DNA of 64,000 bases, from assembly GCA_029721435.1 (NCBI GenBank), contig CM056588.1, positions 39,015,430 through 39,079,429 on the forward strand, written 5' to 3'. Position numbers and translations under genes: made by a program. Every line of letters begins with the position of its first letter. The stretch's first letter is position 1. The stretch is from Gymnothorax reevesii. Taxonomy: Eukaryota; Chordata; Actinopteri; Anguilliformes; Muraenidae. The notes under the pieces are model-generated. The model searched no databases, was not told where the DNA came from, and worked only from the letters and a program-made list of their open reading frames with translations. Shown here piece by piece: positions 55,801 through 61,413 of the stretch.

Positions 55801-57150
55801 CTGTGACCCTGGCCCGTTTGAGCAGGGACCCGGAGGTTGCTCAAGCTGCCATCCAGCTAGAGAGTGAGCATCTACCTTACACCACATTTATTATGCACCA
55901 GTCAAAGTGAACACTCCATAAATACAAAGATATGAAAAAGGAAAGTGTTAGGACTCTCTGTGCTTTCACTCTTTTTCAAGTTGAGGTTTTAGGCACTGGC
56001 ACAGAGCATGTTTTGAGTCTCTCTGATATTTGAAAAGTGAGTCAGGACCTCAAGTGTAGCGCCCCAGCTGCAAAACGTCAGCCCAGTGCCCCTGTCAGTT
56101 TTGTGGGGGGGGTTACCACATTTCCCATCTCGCCTATATGGCCTTCCCCTGATAATCAAGCATTTCCCAGATGCTGCTCTTCTGTGGTACTGGGAGGCAA
56201 GCTGCAAATCCCCCAAGATTGTGAAGATCAGACTTGATACTGTCTACTTTCCTAGTAAACAATGCGCTAGATGTATGTCTGTTTTCTGATAATGGTAAGC
56301 TTTGTTGTTTGTCTGAAGGGCCTGTTCTTGTCACTGTGCATGCATGTGCACTACTTACCTGTTCCATTTGACTAGACACAGGCAACCACATGCCTACTGG
56401 CTTTCACAGAAACAGATAAACATTTGTTTTCAACTTCACACAACAATCAGCTGAACTTACAGCACTTGATTGTTGTTGTTGTTGTTGTCCGGCCTATTAT
56501 TTGTACTCTCCTGAACAATGTGTGTTGAACCTTTTTGTCCCCTCTCACTAGCCATCCCTCAGCTCATTGAGCTGTGTCGTTCTCCAGCAGAGAGGAACAG
56601 CAGTGACTCTGTACTTGTGGCCTGCCTGGTAGGTTCTTCATCTCCTCTCGAGCTGTATGTACACAGGGGTAGTAAAGGTCCCATCATGTCACCACGTGCA
56701 CAGCCGTTAAGACGTTACCAAATCCTTTGTTTGTGACATCACAAGAGGGAAAGGTCACCCAAAATAATTGATTGGCTGAAGTTGATGAGTGCTTCTTATC
56801 TCTGGGTGGTAACTTCACCATATGAAGTCACAAATGAACAGATTTTGAAATTGCTTGTAATGCCTGATTGACAGTGCAAGTGGCGACAAGACAGGACCTT
56901 AAAGTACAGTGAACTGTCCCTACACCTGCGCTGTTGACCATGTTGTCCCAAGTACCAAGTGATTTGGTGATGTTGGCGGTATCTCAGTCCTGTGTGACGC
57001 GGTTCTGTGCTGCTCTCGCAGGCTGCTCTGCGGAGGCTGGCCGCCGTGTGTCCGGAGAGCATCAGTGACGCAGACCAGGAGCAGCTCATCAAGCCCCGGC
57101 TGGTTGATTCCTTCCTGCTCTGCTCCAACATGGAGGAAAGCTTTGTGTAG
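8390..57150 (+). CDS. insc: INSC, inscuteable homolog (spindle orientation adaptor), 12 coding exons
   Basis: The joined exons 8390-8442, 21880-22249, 33698-33750, 34720-34843, 36448-36561, 43787-43912, 49725-49896, 50150-50328, 50861-50927, 55708-55863, 56552-56628 and 57022-57150 give 1620 nt (539 codons plus TAG). Phases match at all eleven GT-AG junctions. The protein is recognised from family knowledge: the segment VDSVQRWMEDL (about residues 24-34), EEGIKQLEK, LANITFFDTMACE, CERVQQKAAVTLARLSRDP and the C-terminus LLCSNMEESFV are INSC signatures, and the length is close to the mammalian protein. INSC is a cytosolic adaptor at the apical cortex; in asymmetric division it links PAR3 to LGN (GPSM2) and competes with NuMA for LGN. 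Residues ~20-50 fit the LGN-binding segment. Roughly 230-520 are armadillo-like helical repeats. The last residues S-F-V fit a class I PDZ ligand. No stop or frameshift is seen. The transcription start and any other 5' exons were not found. Confidence 0.95.
9802..10299. mobile_element. Internally deleted Tc1-like element
   Basis: The left end CACTGCCTGGCCAAAAAAAA and the right end TTTTTTTTGGCCAGGCAGTG are near-perfect inverted repeats, with TA on the right flank. About 500 bp long. A remnant of transposase can be read in the + direction (SPDLKHIKSYWDVLKK), corresponding to the catalytic-Glu block of Tc1 transposases (PDLNPIENLW-type), so it derives from an autonomous copy. Confidence 0.8.
13100..13335. 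promoter_or_regulatory. CpG-rich patch in intron 1, possible alternative promoter
   Basis: About 20 CpG dinucleotides in ~235 bp, far above the surrounding CpG-poor intron. No INSC-like peptide or convincing donor was found in it. It could be a small CpG island or a GC-rich transposon remnant. Confidence 0.35.
14788..15078. mobile_element. TTAA-flanked MITE (piggyBac-type)
   Basis: Starts TTAACCCTTTCACCCCCAG and ends CTGGGAGTGAAAGGGTTAA: inverted repeats of ~25 bp bordered by TTAA on both sides, the piggyBac target site. A second inner motif GTGCCATATGGC occurs twice near the right end. 291 bp, no coding capacity. Confidence 0.8.
15765..16205. mobile_element. Fold-back element with ~155-bp inverted arms
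   Basis: The left arm (15765-15920) begins CAGGCCTACCAAAGAAAACA. The right arm (about 16050-16205) is its inverted copy ending TTTTCTTTCGGTGGGCCTG. The arms pair at roughly 85% by eye across their whole length, and the ~130-bp spacer has some further complementarity. The opposite-strand open frames here follow from the symmetry and are not genes. Confidence 0.8.
17150..17480. repeat. Interspersed repeat, copy A
   Basis: Homologous in the same orientation to 58070-58500: shared blocks include CTGTATCTGC, TTTATG(A/G)CCACAGCATT-like, CCCTGTAATTCAG-like and TTTTAATA(T/C)AGCAGCTGCAT. Copy A has an uninterrupted TTTAAAATAGG at 17392-17402 where copy B carries a MITE. The family is not identified. 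Confidence 0.75.
20236..21255 (-). pseudogene. Antisense Tc1-like transposon relic with broken transposase
   Basis: On the minus strand the frame 21052-20807 encodes the second DNA-binding part of a Tc1 transposase (GGISKDLKMPLSTVQSVIKR, then GYVDTKPRSGWPRKIS). Further along the minus strand come GGGSLMFWECVSSKGTGNL and FQHEN, the block of the second catalytic Asp, which reads Glu here. Several stops and shifts break it. The left edge has the typical end GTGCTCAAAAGTTTGCAACC near 20240. The right end is not clear. Confidence 0.8.
21880..22249 (+). CDS. insc: INSC coding exon 2 (LGN-binding segment)
   Basis: The acceptor is TTTCCAG|G and the donor AAG|GTGAGG. The 370 nt encode residues 18-141. 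The first part (HVIQVDSVQRWMEDLRHM) is the region known to bind the TPR groove of LGN in the family. It is followed by a Gly/Ala-rich linker (GAAGDQGAGGGMAANGG, about residues 65-81) that is longer than I recall in mammals, then a helical stretch (LLKRAFIVSTELGKMF). An upstream in-frame ATG at 21821 lies in the intron beside a CA repeat and is rejected as the start. The exon is GC-rich against AT-rich introns. Confidence 0.95.
22797..22925. mobile_element. Short MITE with GGGTGTCCCAATT ends
   Basis: The left part GGGGTGTCCCAATTCGTAGG and the right part ending ATGGGATTGGGCC are imperfect inverted repeats. The interior holds complementary runs (CCCCTACCCCT / AGGGGTAGGG). Typical of a hAT-type MITE in fish. 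Boundaries approximate. Confidence 0.55.
23715..23975 (+). mobile_element. tRNA-derived SINE-like fragment
   Basis: GTCATGGGTTTGAATCCTGG is a box B-like core. The following TTCCTCCCACAGTCCAAAGACAT and TAAATTG-like blocks are shared with the fuller copy at 32209. The head is diverged. Confidence 0.6.
24386..24634. mobile_element. MITE-like element with 28-bp inverted ends
   Basis: CCCTACAAAGGCTAAGTGCA (24392 on) recurs inverted as TGCACTTAGGCTTTGTAGGG (ending about 24630), one mismatch over 28 bp, with ~180 bp between. No coding capacity. Confidence 0.7.
25808..25867. repeat. (TA)n microsatellite
   Basis: About 30 TA units followed by a short TG run. It lies ~130 bp upstream of the L2 LINE. 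Confidence 0.95.
25990..29562 (+). mobile_element. L2-clade non-LTR retrotransposon (LINE), nearly full length
   Basis: About 3.5 kb with a long endonuclease/reverse transcriptase frame. The 3' end has GTAAAGTGCTGTATAAATAA and terminates in a short tandem repeat (TGCAATT)n, the L2/CR1 style of end. The protein blocks SNFRPVSHLPFLSKVLEK, CGVPQGSILGPILFSLYMLP and the C-terminal SRLDYCNALYVGL ... LHWLPVPQRIDFK are typical of fish L2 (Maui-like) LINEs. The 5' edge near 25990-26005 (before GAGATGGCGCCG) is approximate. It sits in INSC intron 2 in the sense orientation. Confidence 0.9.
26036..29375 (+). pseudogene. L2 endonuclease/reverse transcriptase, one frameshift
   Basis: The first frame, 26036-28861, has 941 residues. 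The tail (VKMFLRRKDLEIAIHALISS onward) continues in another frame to 29375. The shift lies at the 7-T run 28828-28834, so the copy differs from an intact one by one base there. The endonuclease begins near residue 181 (ALLNTRSIVNK) with LTETWL, CGDFNVH and SDHFPI intact. The reverse transcriptase has YADD at 28550-28561. Motif A reads LLVLTAAFDTVDH, with Val (GTT, 28280-28282) where family members have the catalytic Asp (LLDLSAAFD). The copy is therefore probably catalytically dead as well as shifted. Start codon use is uncertain; the first ~180 residues are not a known domain. Confidence 0.88.
29603..29865 (+). mobile_element. tRNA-derived SINE-like unit, copy 1
   Basis: Starts TGTGACAGTTGAAGGGTCCT. 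It contains a box A-like TGGCGACGTGGTCAGTGCGC and, 44 nt after its start, a box B-like stretch (GTTTCAAGTCC, diverged from GGTTCAAGTCC). A predicted anticodon-type stem GACTC/GAGTC lies between. The loop is 8 nt, not 7, so this is tRNA-like, not a functional tRNA. 263 bp to the next unit. Confidence 0.7.
29866..30032 (+). mobile_element. tRNA-derived SINE-like unit, copy 2 (tandem, partial)
   Basis: Repeats copy 1 from TGTGACAGTTGAGGGGTCCT with few changes and ends at CCTGCTACAT, lacking the ~90-bp tail of copy 1. Box B here is the better GGTTCAAGTCC. Confidence 0.7.
31446..31703. mobile_element. MITE-like element with ATATGCCCCCGCC ends
   Basis: ATATGCCCCCGCCT at the left and GGAGGGCGGGGGCATAA at the right are inverted. 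The interior carries GACGGACGAACGACGGACGG. About 258 bp, no coding capacity. Confidence 0.6.
32209..32578 (+). mobile_element. tRNA-derived SINE-like repeat, full-length copy
   Basis: The head GGGCGGCACGATGGCACAGT with GGTTACC is box A-like, and GGGTTTGAATCC is box B-like. Then come the conserved body TTGCATGTTCTCCCCGTG and TTTCCTCCCACGGTCCAAAG, and a tail of GAATGAATGAATG. This is a common repeat type in teleost genomes. Confidence 0.75.
33050..33162. repeat. 3' fragment of the SINE-like repeat
   Basis: TATCCAGGGTATATTCCTCC ... GGGATGAGCTTCAGCCCCTG ... ATGGATGAATG matches the tail half of the 32209 repeat class. A related fragment (TGTCCAGGTTATATTGCTGC) lies at 25910-25990, just 5' of the L2 LINE. 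Confidence 0.6.
33698..33750 (+). CDS. insc: INSC coding exon 3 (53 nt)
   Basis: Acceptor TTTGCAG|TAT, donor GAGAG|GTACTC. It encodes YEKSLLSKCMELTAITE plus two bases of an Arg codon, matching the family segment that ends ...ELSAVTER. It enters in phase 0 and leaves in phase 2, so it can only be skipped in frame together with exon 4 (53 + 124 = 177 nt). Confidence 0.93.
33751..34719 (+). other. insc: INSC intron 3
   Basis: 969 bp, GTACTC...TCCACAG. A perfect 29-bp tandem duplication lies at 33906-33963. A fish-type repeat stretch starts near 34466 (GTCCTGAAGAATTTGGACAC). No other feature seen. Confidence 0.8.
33906..33963. repeat. Perfect 29-bp tandem duplication
   Basis: The unit TGTTATTATATTTCATTCCC plus GTAACCAAA occurs twice back to back without a mismatch, which suggests a recent event. 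Confidence 0.9.
34720..34843 (+). CDS. insc: INSC coding exon 4
   Basis: Acceptor TCCACAG|G, donor CAG|GTAAGG. 124 nt, residues 159-200. It encodes a helical segment (SMKEAIHEILTDVSDSFGQMI, with LALANEVQ-like end) that aligns with INSC. The first base completes the Arg codon begun in exon 3. Confidence 0.94.
34844..36447 (+). other. insc: INSC intron 4
   Basis: 1.6 kb, GTAAGG...TTTGCAG. A moderately GC-rich stretch at 35390-35600 has no recognised peptide. The minisatellite at 35945-36225 fills the last part. Confidence 0.8.
35945..36225. repeat. ~35-38-bp minisatellite in intron 4
   Basis: About seven imperfect copies of GTGTGGTTTGTGATTGGAGG followed by ATTGTGAGTCACTGAT. Confidence 0.8.
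36448..36561 (+). CDS. insc: INSC coding exon 5
   Basis: Acceptor TTTTGCAG|ATC, donor AAG|GTCAGC. 114 nt, residues 201-238, phase 0 at both ends, so it could be skipped without a frameshift. The peptide contains ETSDSVYTIDSAINSLLSLT and ends SIIAK, as in the family. The donor has C at +3, weaker than the other INSC donors here, and is followed within about 30 nt by a 280-nt pyrimidine-rich tract. Confidence 0.94.
36590..36872. repeat. Pyrimidine-rich tract (280 nt)
   Basis: Almost pure C/T with short purine breaks, made of CTCT, CCCTCC and TTTCTC motifs. It begins ~30 nt after the exon 5 donor. Confidence 0.85.
37262..37812. repeat. Degenerate ~15-18-bp tandem array
   Basis: About 35 diverged copies of TACCCTAAAGTGTTACCG-like units (ACCCTGAAG / GTGTTAC). 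Its chance open frames give Tyr/Pro/Leu-rich peptides, which are artefacts. Confidence 0.85.
38032..38815. repeat. 146-bp tandem array, ~5.4 copies
   Basis: The motif TTTAACC(T/A)TGGCCATAAC recurs at 38032, 38178, 38324, 38470, 38616 and 38762, always exactly 146 bp apart, with only single-base differences. Each unit ends with TTTGACCTCGTGACCTTGAC and CTTGGCGTCGG. A GTCT microsatellite (37978-38016) sits at the left edge. Confidence 0.95.
39140..39308. mobile_element. Palindromic MITE (~170 bp)
   Basis: The outer arms AGCTGCTTTCACACCGGATG and CGTCCGGTGTGAAAGCAGCT are inverted, and the inner arms ACAGATTGCATTCAAAGTCA and GACTTTGAATGTAATCTGT too, so most of the element folds on itself. Typical of hAT-type MITEs. 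Confidence 0.8.
39598..39893. repeat. Inverted repeat beside the THAP relic
   Basis: TGATCTAGCCAGTAGTGAAA with TGATA... and GCTCTATTCATTTCTGTGC (39598-39650) returns inverted at 39833-39893 (GCACAGAAATGAATAGAGC ... TAGCTGGCTAGATCA). Between them a ~40-bp motif with GCAGCTTGCTAT occurs twice in direct orientation. Confidence 0.75.
39914..40210 (-). pseudogene. THAP-domain fragment from a DNA transposon
   Basis: The minus-strand frame starting MDQQKSARVNGKRCVVWGC has the C2CH zinc-finger spacing of THAP domains: C-x4-C, 47 residues, then C-x2-H in ICGQHF, with a Trp in GIWTKQV and a CLWPKD block where THAP proteins have an F/W-P. After the finger the frame gives no recognised sequence and ends. 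THAP domains occur in host proteins and in P/Kolobok-type transposases. The surrounding inverted repeats favour the transposon. Confidence 0.65.
43747..43784. repeat. (CT)n(CTCC)n microsatellite at exon 6 acceptor
   Basis: About ten CT units then four CTCC-type units ending directly in the CAG of the exon 6 splice site. Confidence 0.9.
43787..43912 (+). CDS. insc: INSC coding exon 6
   Basis: 126 nt, residues 239-280, phase 0 at both ends. The peptide EGAVVALFKICRQDCFSCLY and SICCVEEGIKQLEK is an armadillo-like INSC signature. The acceptor AG follows directly on a (CT)n(CTCC)n microsatellite that serves as the polypyrimidine tract. The donor is AAG|GTATGA. Confidence 0.95.
47665..48110. repeat. 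Degenerate ~45-bp minisatellite rich in CGATCG
   Basis: About ten diverged copies of ATTCTGACGATCGAGTCGAG followed by a C(A/T)GCAATCGTCACCG-like stretch. Confidence 0.75.
49490..49650. repeat. Short minisatellite before exon 7
   Basis: Four diverged copies of GGGACCCTGCATTTATGAGG and TGATTTGG, ending ~75 bp before the exon 7 acceptor. Confidence 0.75.
49725..49896 (+). CDS. insc: INSC coding exon 7
   Basis: Acceptor CCCCCCAG|GTG, donor ATCA|GTGAGT. 172 nt, residues 281-337 plus one base. It encodes VDGILCLAEILTEE, an Ala/Glu-rich helix (ARAEAAAVVAQITSPH) and NMQDIVTALI. GC-rich. An in-frame reading through the donor stops almost at once (GAG TGA), which supports the chosen junction. Confidence 0.95.
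49897..50149 (+). other. insc: INSC intron 7
   Basis: 253 bp, the shortest INSC intron here. Its last 60 bp is the TG/CG-alternating repeat. Confidence 0.85.
50086..50144. repeat. (TG)n microsatellite at exon 8 acceptor
   Basis: TG repeats with a few CG units (GTGCGTGCGCGCGTG) run to 5 bp before the acceptor AG. Only TTTC separates the repeat from the splice site. Confidence 0.95.
50150..50328 (+). CDS. insc: INSC coding exon 8
   Basis: 179 nt, residues 338-397. The first two bases complete a Lys codon (A|AG), followed by LCEEASTGEVFLLASAALA and NITFFDTMACEILLQLN, strongly conserved in INSC. The donor is CAG|GTATCT. The acceptor is only TTTCAG after a long TG repeat. Skipping this exon alone would shift the frame. 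Confidence 0.95.
50329..50860 (+). other. insc: INSC intron 8
   Basis: 532 bp, GTATCT...GTCTCCAG, AT-rich with a T-rich stretch at 50440-50470. Nothing else seen. Confidence 0.85.
50861..50927 (+). CDS. insc: INSC coding exon 9
   Basis: Acceptor GTCTCCAG|GTT, donor AAGG|GTAAGT (near-perfect consensus). 67 nt encode VVTILANLSVLDQAVPDVLQ and EK plus one base of a Gly codon, an armadillo-like helix pair as in mammalian INSC. Confidence 0.94.
50928..55707 (+). other. insc: INSC intron 9
   Basis: 4.8 kb, GTAAGT...TTCCTCAG, very AT-rich. Apart from the 53.3-54.0 kb fold-back element, only A/T runs and chance frames were seen. Confidence 0.85.
53264..54009. mobile_element. TTAA-flanked nested fold-back element (~740 bp)
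   Basis: TTAA then AGGAGAACTCCGGTGTGAAA at the left; inverted at the right as TTTCACACCAGACTTCTCC up to TTAA at 54006. The long inverted ends continue through GACTTGGGGTGT and GAAACATGATAAC. Inside, a ~45-bp arm (CTTGAAAGTCACGATAAGTC with GATTGACGA) occurs four times in alternating orientation at 53615, 53695, 53805 and 53885, making two internal hairpins. Confidence 0.85.
55708..55863 (+). CDS. insc: INSC coding exon 10
   Basis: Acceptor TTTTCCTCAG|GA, donor GAGA|GTGAGC. 156 nt, residues 420-471 plus one base. It encodes IERLLLLLGEKPSSSSPSE and the hallmark ACERVQQKAAVTLARLSRDP. The four-Ser run lies in a loop. Reading past the donor gives a stop after a short tail, so the splice is preferred. 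Confidence 0.95.
55864..56551 (+). other. insc: INSC intron 10
   Basis: 688 bp, GTGAGC...CACTAG, with a (GTT)n run at 56469-56489. No other feature. Confidence 0.85.
56552..56628 (+). CDS. insc: INSC coding exon 11
   Basis: Acceptor TCTCACTAG|CC, donor CTG|GTAGGT. 77 nt. The split codon A|CC gives Thr, then IPQLIELCRSPAERNSSDSV and LVACL, in register with the family. This is the penultimate armadillo-like repeat. Confidence 0.95.
56629..57021 (+). other. insc: INSC intron 11
   Basis: 393 bp, GTAGGT...CTCGCAG. Nothing notable. Confidence 0.85.
57022..57150 (+). CDS. insc: INSC coding exon 12 (stop codon)
   Basis: Acceptor CTCGCAG|GCT. 129 nt encode residues 498-539 and TAG at 57148-57150. 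The peptide AALRRLAAVCPE ... IKPRLVDSFLLCSNMEESFV matches the INSC C-terminus. The final S-F-V has the form of a class I PDZ-domain ligand (seen in sequence). Its partner is inference; PAR3 is the obvious candidate. Confidence 0.96.
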   Translation, partial: AALRRLAAVCPESISDADQEQLIKPRLVDSFLLCSNMEESFV

Positions 57151-57660
57151 AGGATCATCTGCAGAAGGGCACAGCAAGCACAAATACTGCAGCAGGCAGA
57201 GAAAGCAGACCCACGCATGTCTGGAGAGGAGCTCTAAACAGAACCCCTGTGTTAGAGAATGTCCAGCGTTTTGCTTTATCAAGCTTTCCAGAGCCTTTTC
57301 ATATCACACAAGCCACTGTTCCCTGCCATAACATACAAATAATCAGTAACACTGCCTGCGGTATGGCTCCCCCTACTGTGTACAGTTAAATGCTACAAGA
57401 ATTCTATCATCTTAATAGAATATATTTGCCATTATATCGGATATTTTTTAAAGAAATGTATTTGCCATTAAGGTGGTGTGAATGGGATTCTGCCACAATA
57501 TATATTTATGGTACCACTATTGAGCTTCTATATAATATATACTTGACCGAAAAATGAAGTTTTAAAACAGCCTCTAATGAAGACAACTGTTTTTTTTTTT
57601 TTAAAAATAAGTTTAAATGCAATGCTTTTGTTGTTGAAATAAACTATATAAAGTTACTGT
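57151..57660 (+). other. insc: INSC 3' untranslated region
   Basis: Non-coding sequence from the stop codon to just past the AATAAA signal. It becomes AT-rich, with a T run at 57592-57602. The cleavage site is inferred to lie about 15-20 nt beyond the signal. Confidence 0.6.
57638..57643 (+). promoter_or_regulatory. insc: Polyadenylation signal AATAAA of INSC
   Basis: A canonical AATAAA about 490 nt after the stop codon, followed by T/G-containing sequence. It is the first canonical hexamer I see after the stop. Confidence 0.65.
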
Positions 57661-58069
57661 GCAACCGATGCTGCCTCTGCAGTATATGCTGTTTGACTGG
57701 TAATACAAACCTAGCAGGCATCAATTGTGTGGAGTGACTGTTGCGATGTGCAGAAAATATTTGGCGGCCAAAAACCCCACCTTCCAACAGCGGTAGAGTG
57801 GTGCTCATTGGACGCCAATGATGTTAGCATGTTGGCATGTTTTCCCCCCATGCATTAAACGCTGCAAAAATCAACAAGACCCAAAATAAGACTGTTAAAA
57901 TAGCCCTGAATAAAATTTACTTTCAATTAAAACATTCACAAACATGAATGAATGAATGGAAACATCTGCATAAGCACGGTCAGAACATAGCTTAAACGTG
58001 GTTCACGTTTCTGCTTTATTCAACCCCTTAAACTAATTTTTCACTCAAGTTTTCCCAAGTGGGTTTGAA

Positions 58070-58500
58070 GCTTTCCATGTGACAGAACATTGTAACGTAC
58101 AGACTCTGTATCTGCTGGTTGCAGCAGTTCAGTGAAGCAACATCACACACATTGAAATATTAAAACCCAGGATTCCATGTGTTTATGGTCACAGCATTAA
58201 GCATTTCTCTGTAATTCAGCAGGACATGTTAGGGATTGTTGTAAATGTTGGTATCTGTACTAGAATTTAACCCATTTATGTCTAGCGTCCTCACATGAGG
58301 ACTGTTAAGAAAAAGTGTCCTGTTTGAATGACTATTAGAGTGTTATTTTGAAGTGTAACAACATAAAAAACTAAAAAAAGAAAATTCAGGCATAAATGGG
58401 TTAAAATAGGCCTAAAGTTCTGCAGGTTTTAATACAGCAGCTGCATTTGACAGACCCAAATATGGTTCCGAAGGTTTTATGGGGTTCAGTCCTTTCCATC
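58070..58500. repeat. Interspersed repeat, copy B (interrupted)
   Basis: Second copy of the repeat at 17150-17480, same orientation, split by the TTAA MITE at 58267-58404. Flanking blocks TACTAGAA|TTTAA and TTAAAATAGGCCTAAAGTTC align with copy A across the insertion point. Confidence 0.75.
58267..58404. mobile_element. 138-bp TTAA-flanked MITE
   Basis: TTAACCCATTTATGTCTAG at the left and GGCATAAATGGGTTAA at the right, with TTAA at both borders. The interior has an inner inverted pair GTCCTCACATGAGGAC. Copy A at 17393-17396 shows the single TTAA of the empty site. Confidence 0.9.
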
Positions 58501-58584
58501 TGGAGACCCACTCCTCTAAGTCCAAAAATACCAAAAACTCAAAGCAGTCTTTGTAAATGATGGCACCCTACTGCGTTATATATA

Positions 58585-59104
58585 CTGACCAAAAAAAAGA
58601 AACGCAATTAAGTAATTCGGTGCCAAATTTCAACAAACCCATTGAGAAAAATGCTTTTGCTTGGAGTTATTTTTGGAGGTGAGTACTTCTACCATACAAA
58701 TTTTTGCGGTCACAATGCATATTCTGGAGCTGCCTATAGAACACTTGTGGGACATTCTGGATAGAGTAATCCGGAGACGATAACCACTGCCAGCTACAGT
58801 GCGTCAGCTAAGACGAGCACTGACCGAAGAGTGGAACATCAAGCAACAATCAGACCTCTGGAGATGTCTATCACCCGACGCTAGTCGGGGACATACGAGA
58901 TACTGATGGTGTCATTTGTGTTTCGTACTGTCGAACTTCACTTTGTTCAATAAAAGCCAACGTGGCGATATTTCAACTCGATTTTCTGTCATATCGATTG
59001 TCTGAGATGCCCTCTTTCATTTGATACCAATGAAGTTTTAAGTAATAACAGTTGCACGTGATAAAAATCAAGAAATAGAAAATTGTGTTTCTTTTGTTGG
59101 TCAT
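58585..59104 (+). mobile_element. Internally deleted Tc1-like element with transposase C-terminus
   Basis: The ends CTGACCAAAAAAAAGAAACG and CACAATTTT-reversed (GTGTTTCTTTTGTTGGTCAT) are inverted repeats, bordered by TATA at both ends. The + strand near 58730-58900 reads HLWDILDRVIRRR, stop, PLPATVRQLRRALTEEW, the catalytic-Glu end of a Tc1 transposase. The N-terminal and middle parts are missing. Confidence 0.8.
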
Positions 59105-60695
59105 TATACAATGAAAAAATTGTTTAACTTGTCAGTTTTATATTGTATGATATTTTCAAGATTTTTGACTTGCATTTCAGACGGAATCACTAAGCCCATT
59201 CTTTACATAAGATTTCTGAAAATGTCCCAGGATTAGTTACATGTGTATTGAATTCGGTGCTTTAGTGGATGTCCGGGTGACACAGCCTACAGACCACTGT
59301 TCTTATGCTCATTACACACCACGATGCTGTTGGGCCAAATCTGACTGCTGACCTTTATTGCAGGTCTCCTCTCTCTCTCTCGCTCTTTATTCCTCCAGCC
59401 TCTCTAAACAGTCCTGTCAAACCTGGAAAAAGTTCTAAAATAAATTTAAATATTATATTGGCAAATATTCTGTAGAGATTCTATGTAACATGGTGAAAGT
59501 TTTGAGGGGAAAAAAAAAACCTGACGGGACATTATTACCATGGTTACAAGATGGGCAATGGACCTATATTTTGGAAGTTTAACAATCCAGGATCTAAAAA
59601 AAATGTATGACTATATTGCATATATTTATAATTTAAATAACCCAGAAGTCATTTGCTCACTTGTTCGCAGCTGAGAAAATTTGAGATCAAGTCTCTCAGG
59701 AAAACCTGAGGGAAAGGGTTAACAACCCGCGCTTTGGCCATCTACGGCCAATCAAGAAACAGCCTATGGCTATTTCAGTAACCGTCTCTTAAAACATCCA
59801 TCTACAATGGCCTACAATGCCAATATGCACCATTAGCACAATTGCTGAATTCATTTGGACGTGCTTTTAAATACAGCATTTTTGATGAAACATTTTTCCT
59901 GCACAAAGCTTTGGTGCCCTTGTGAAACAGATGAGCACAGAGACTGAACAGGTGCTTAAACTGCAGAGATGTAATTAGGTAGAAGAGTGGAGAGCGAGAG
60001 AGGGAGAGACACCCCTCTGTCACTGATGTCATCCCATGGCTACCAATCTCTCAATCTGCCTCTAACAAAGTGAGAGCCACATGTAATGTATTATTCAATT
60101 AAAAGACACTTCGCTCGCAGGTTGGGAGTTTGAAGGTCTTTTGAGAGTTGCAGATAGCCATGGATAATTCAGCAGCGGCTGACATGAAAGAGCTGAGATT
60201 TAAGACCACGGTCACTTTCCCTTGTTCATCAGTGCACTACGTTGTGTTTGGCAGGAACTAGGTAGACTCTTTGGAAGAGTAAAAACCTTTCTGTGGGACC
60301 TGCACATGGGCAGAGCACGAGAGACACGGGTCTTCTCTCATTGAGACGTTTGACCAAGGTCATAAACAAGGGTTAAGGAAATGAAATATATGATGTTGTA
60401 ATATAATATTCCAAGCACAACCTCTTTTGCTGAATATTCCTGTCAGGTCATAAATTTGAGCTGGACCAGATACAAAGACTAATCATCAGCAGCATTATCA
60501 TTAAAAATGAATATTAGTAATATAACAGTGCATGGTTGAATGGTTTCTTGATTAATATTAATAATGTGACAGCGCATGATTGATCTGTTTCTGGAGAACC
60601 CTAACTCAAAAACCTCTCTTGTTAATTCAGCCATTTTTTTACCATCCCTTACACCTGAAAGAGATTCAGAAATCCTTAGCAATTGTCACTAGCAC

Positions 60696-61186
60696 TCTGT
60701 TTACACGTGGCCGGCTATTTTCATAAACAAACATTTCACCGTCTCCGTTTTCAAAAATAATATCATGCACACGTACCAGTTTTCAGAAAAGTTTTTGCTT
60801 ACACGTACCTGTATATGTATGCCGTCAAGAGCATAACAAACCTGTAGGTGGCAGTGCAATGAAAAGATCAAACCCACCTTAGCCAATCAGTATCCCGAAA
60901 ATAGCAACAACAGAAACTAATCCAATCACCACAGCCAAATGAAAATGTAAACATTGTTCGCACTTTTGGCACAGGTGCAAGTTCTGGCGTATACTGTGAT
61001 GTCGGCTGCCTAAAACGCAGTTTTTCTCAGTTTACATGCAACCGAAGTTTTCCAAAATCTCCACTCTGGCCGGAGTTTTAGAAAGAATCATTTTCAGAGG
61101 CGAATTCTCCGTTTGCGTGTAATCGAAGGGCACAAACGCAGGCTAATGTCTCCGTTTGTTAAAATAACCATGTACGTGTAAACGGT
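60696..61186. mobile_element. MITE-like element with TGTTTACACGT ends
   Basis: CTGTTTACACGTGGCCGG at the left and TGTACGTGTAAACGGTGCC at the right are inverted. Internal motifs (TTTTCAAAA, CTCCGTTT) recur. A partial extra end, TAGTTTACACGTACACGG, follows at 61226. Confidence 0.65.
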
Positions 61187-61413
61187 GCCTAGGTTACTTG
61201 CTGCAGAAAAAGTGAAACTTAGCCCTAGTTTACACGTACACGGAGACATTTTCCTATCTGGCAGAATTTGCCATTGCTGGGACCGAGCCGCTAACAACTC
61301 AAGCTCTGGACATGAGTCCATGTCTCGATTGTAACATTAAACTTAATCTAATCGGCATAGCGAGATGTGCCAAGCAATACTGTAACACTAATTAAAGCAG
61401 ACATTTGACTTTA

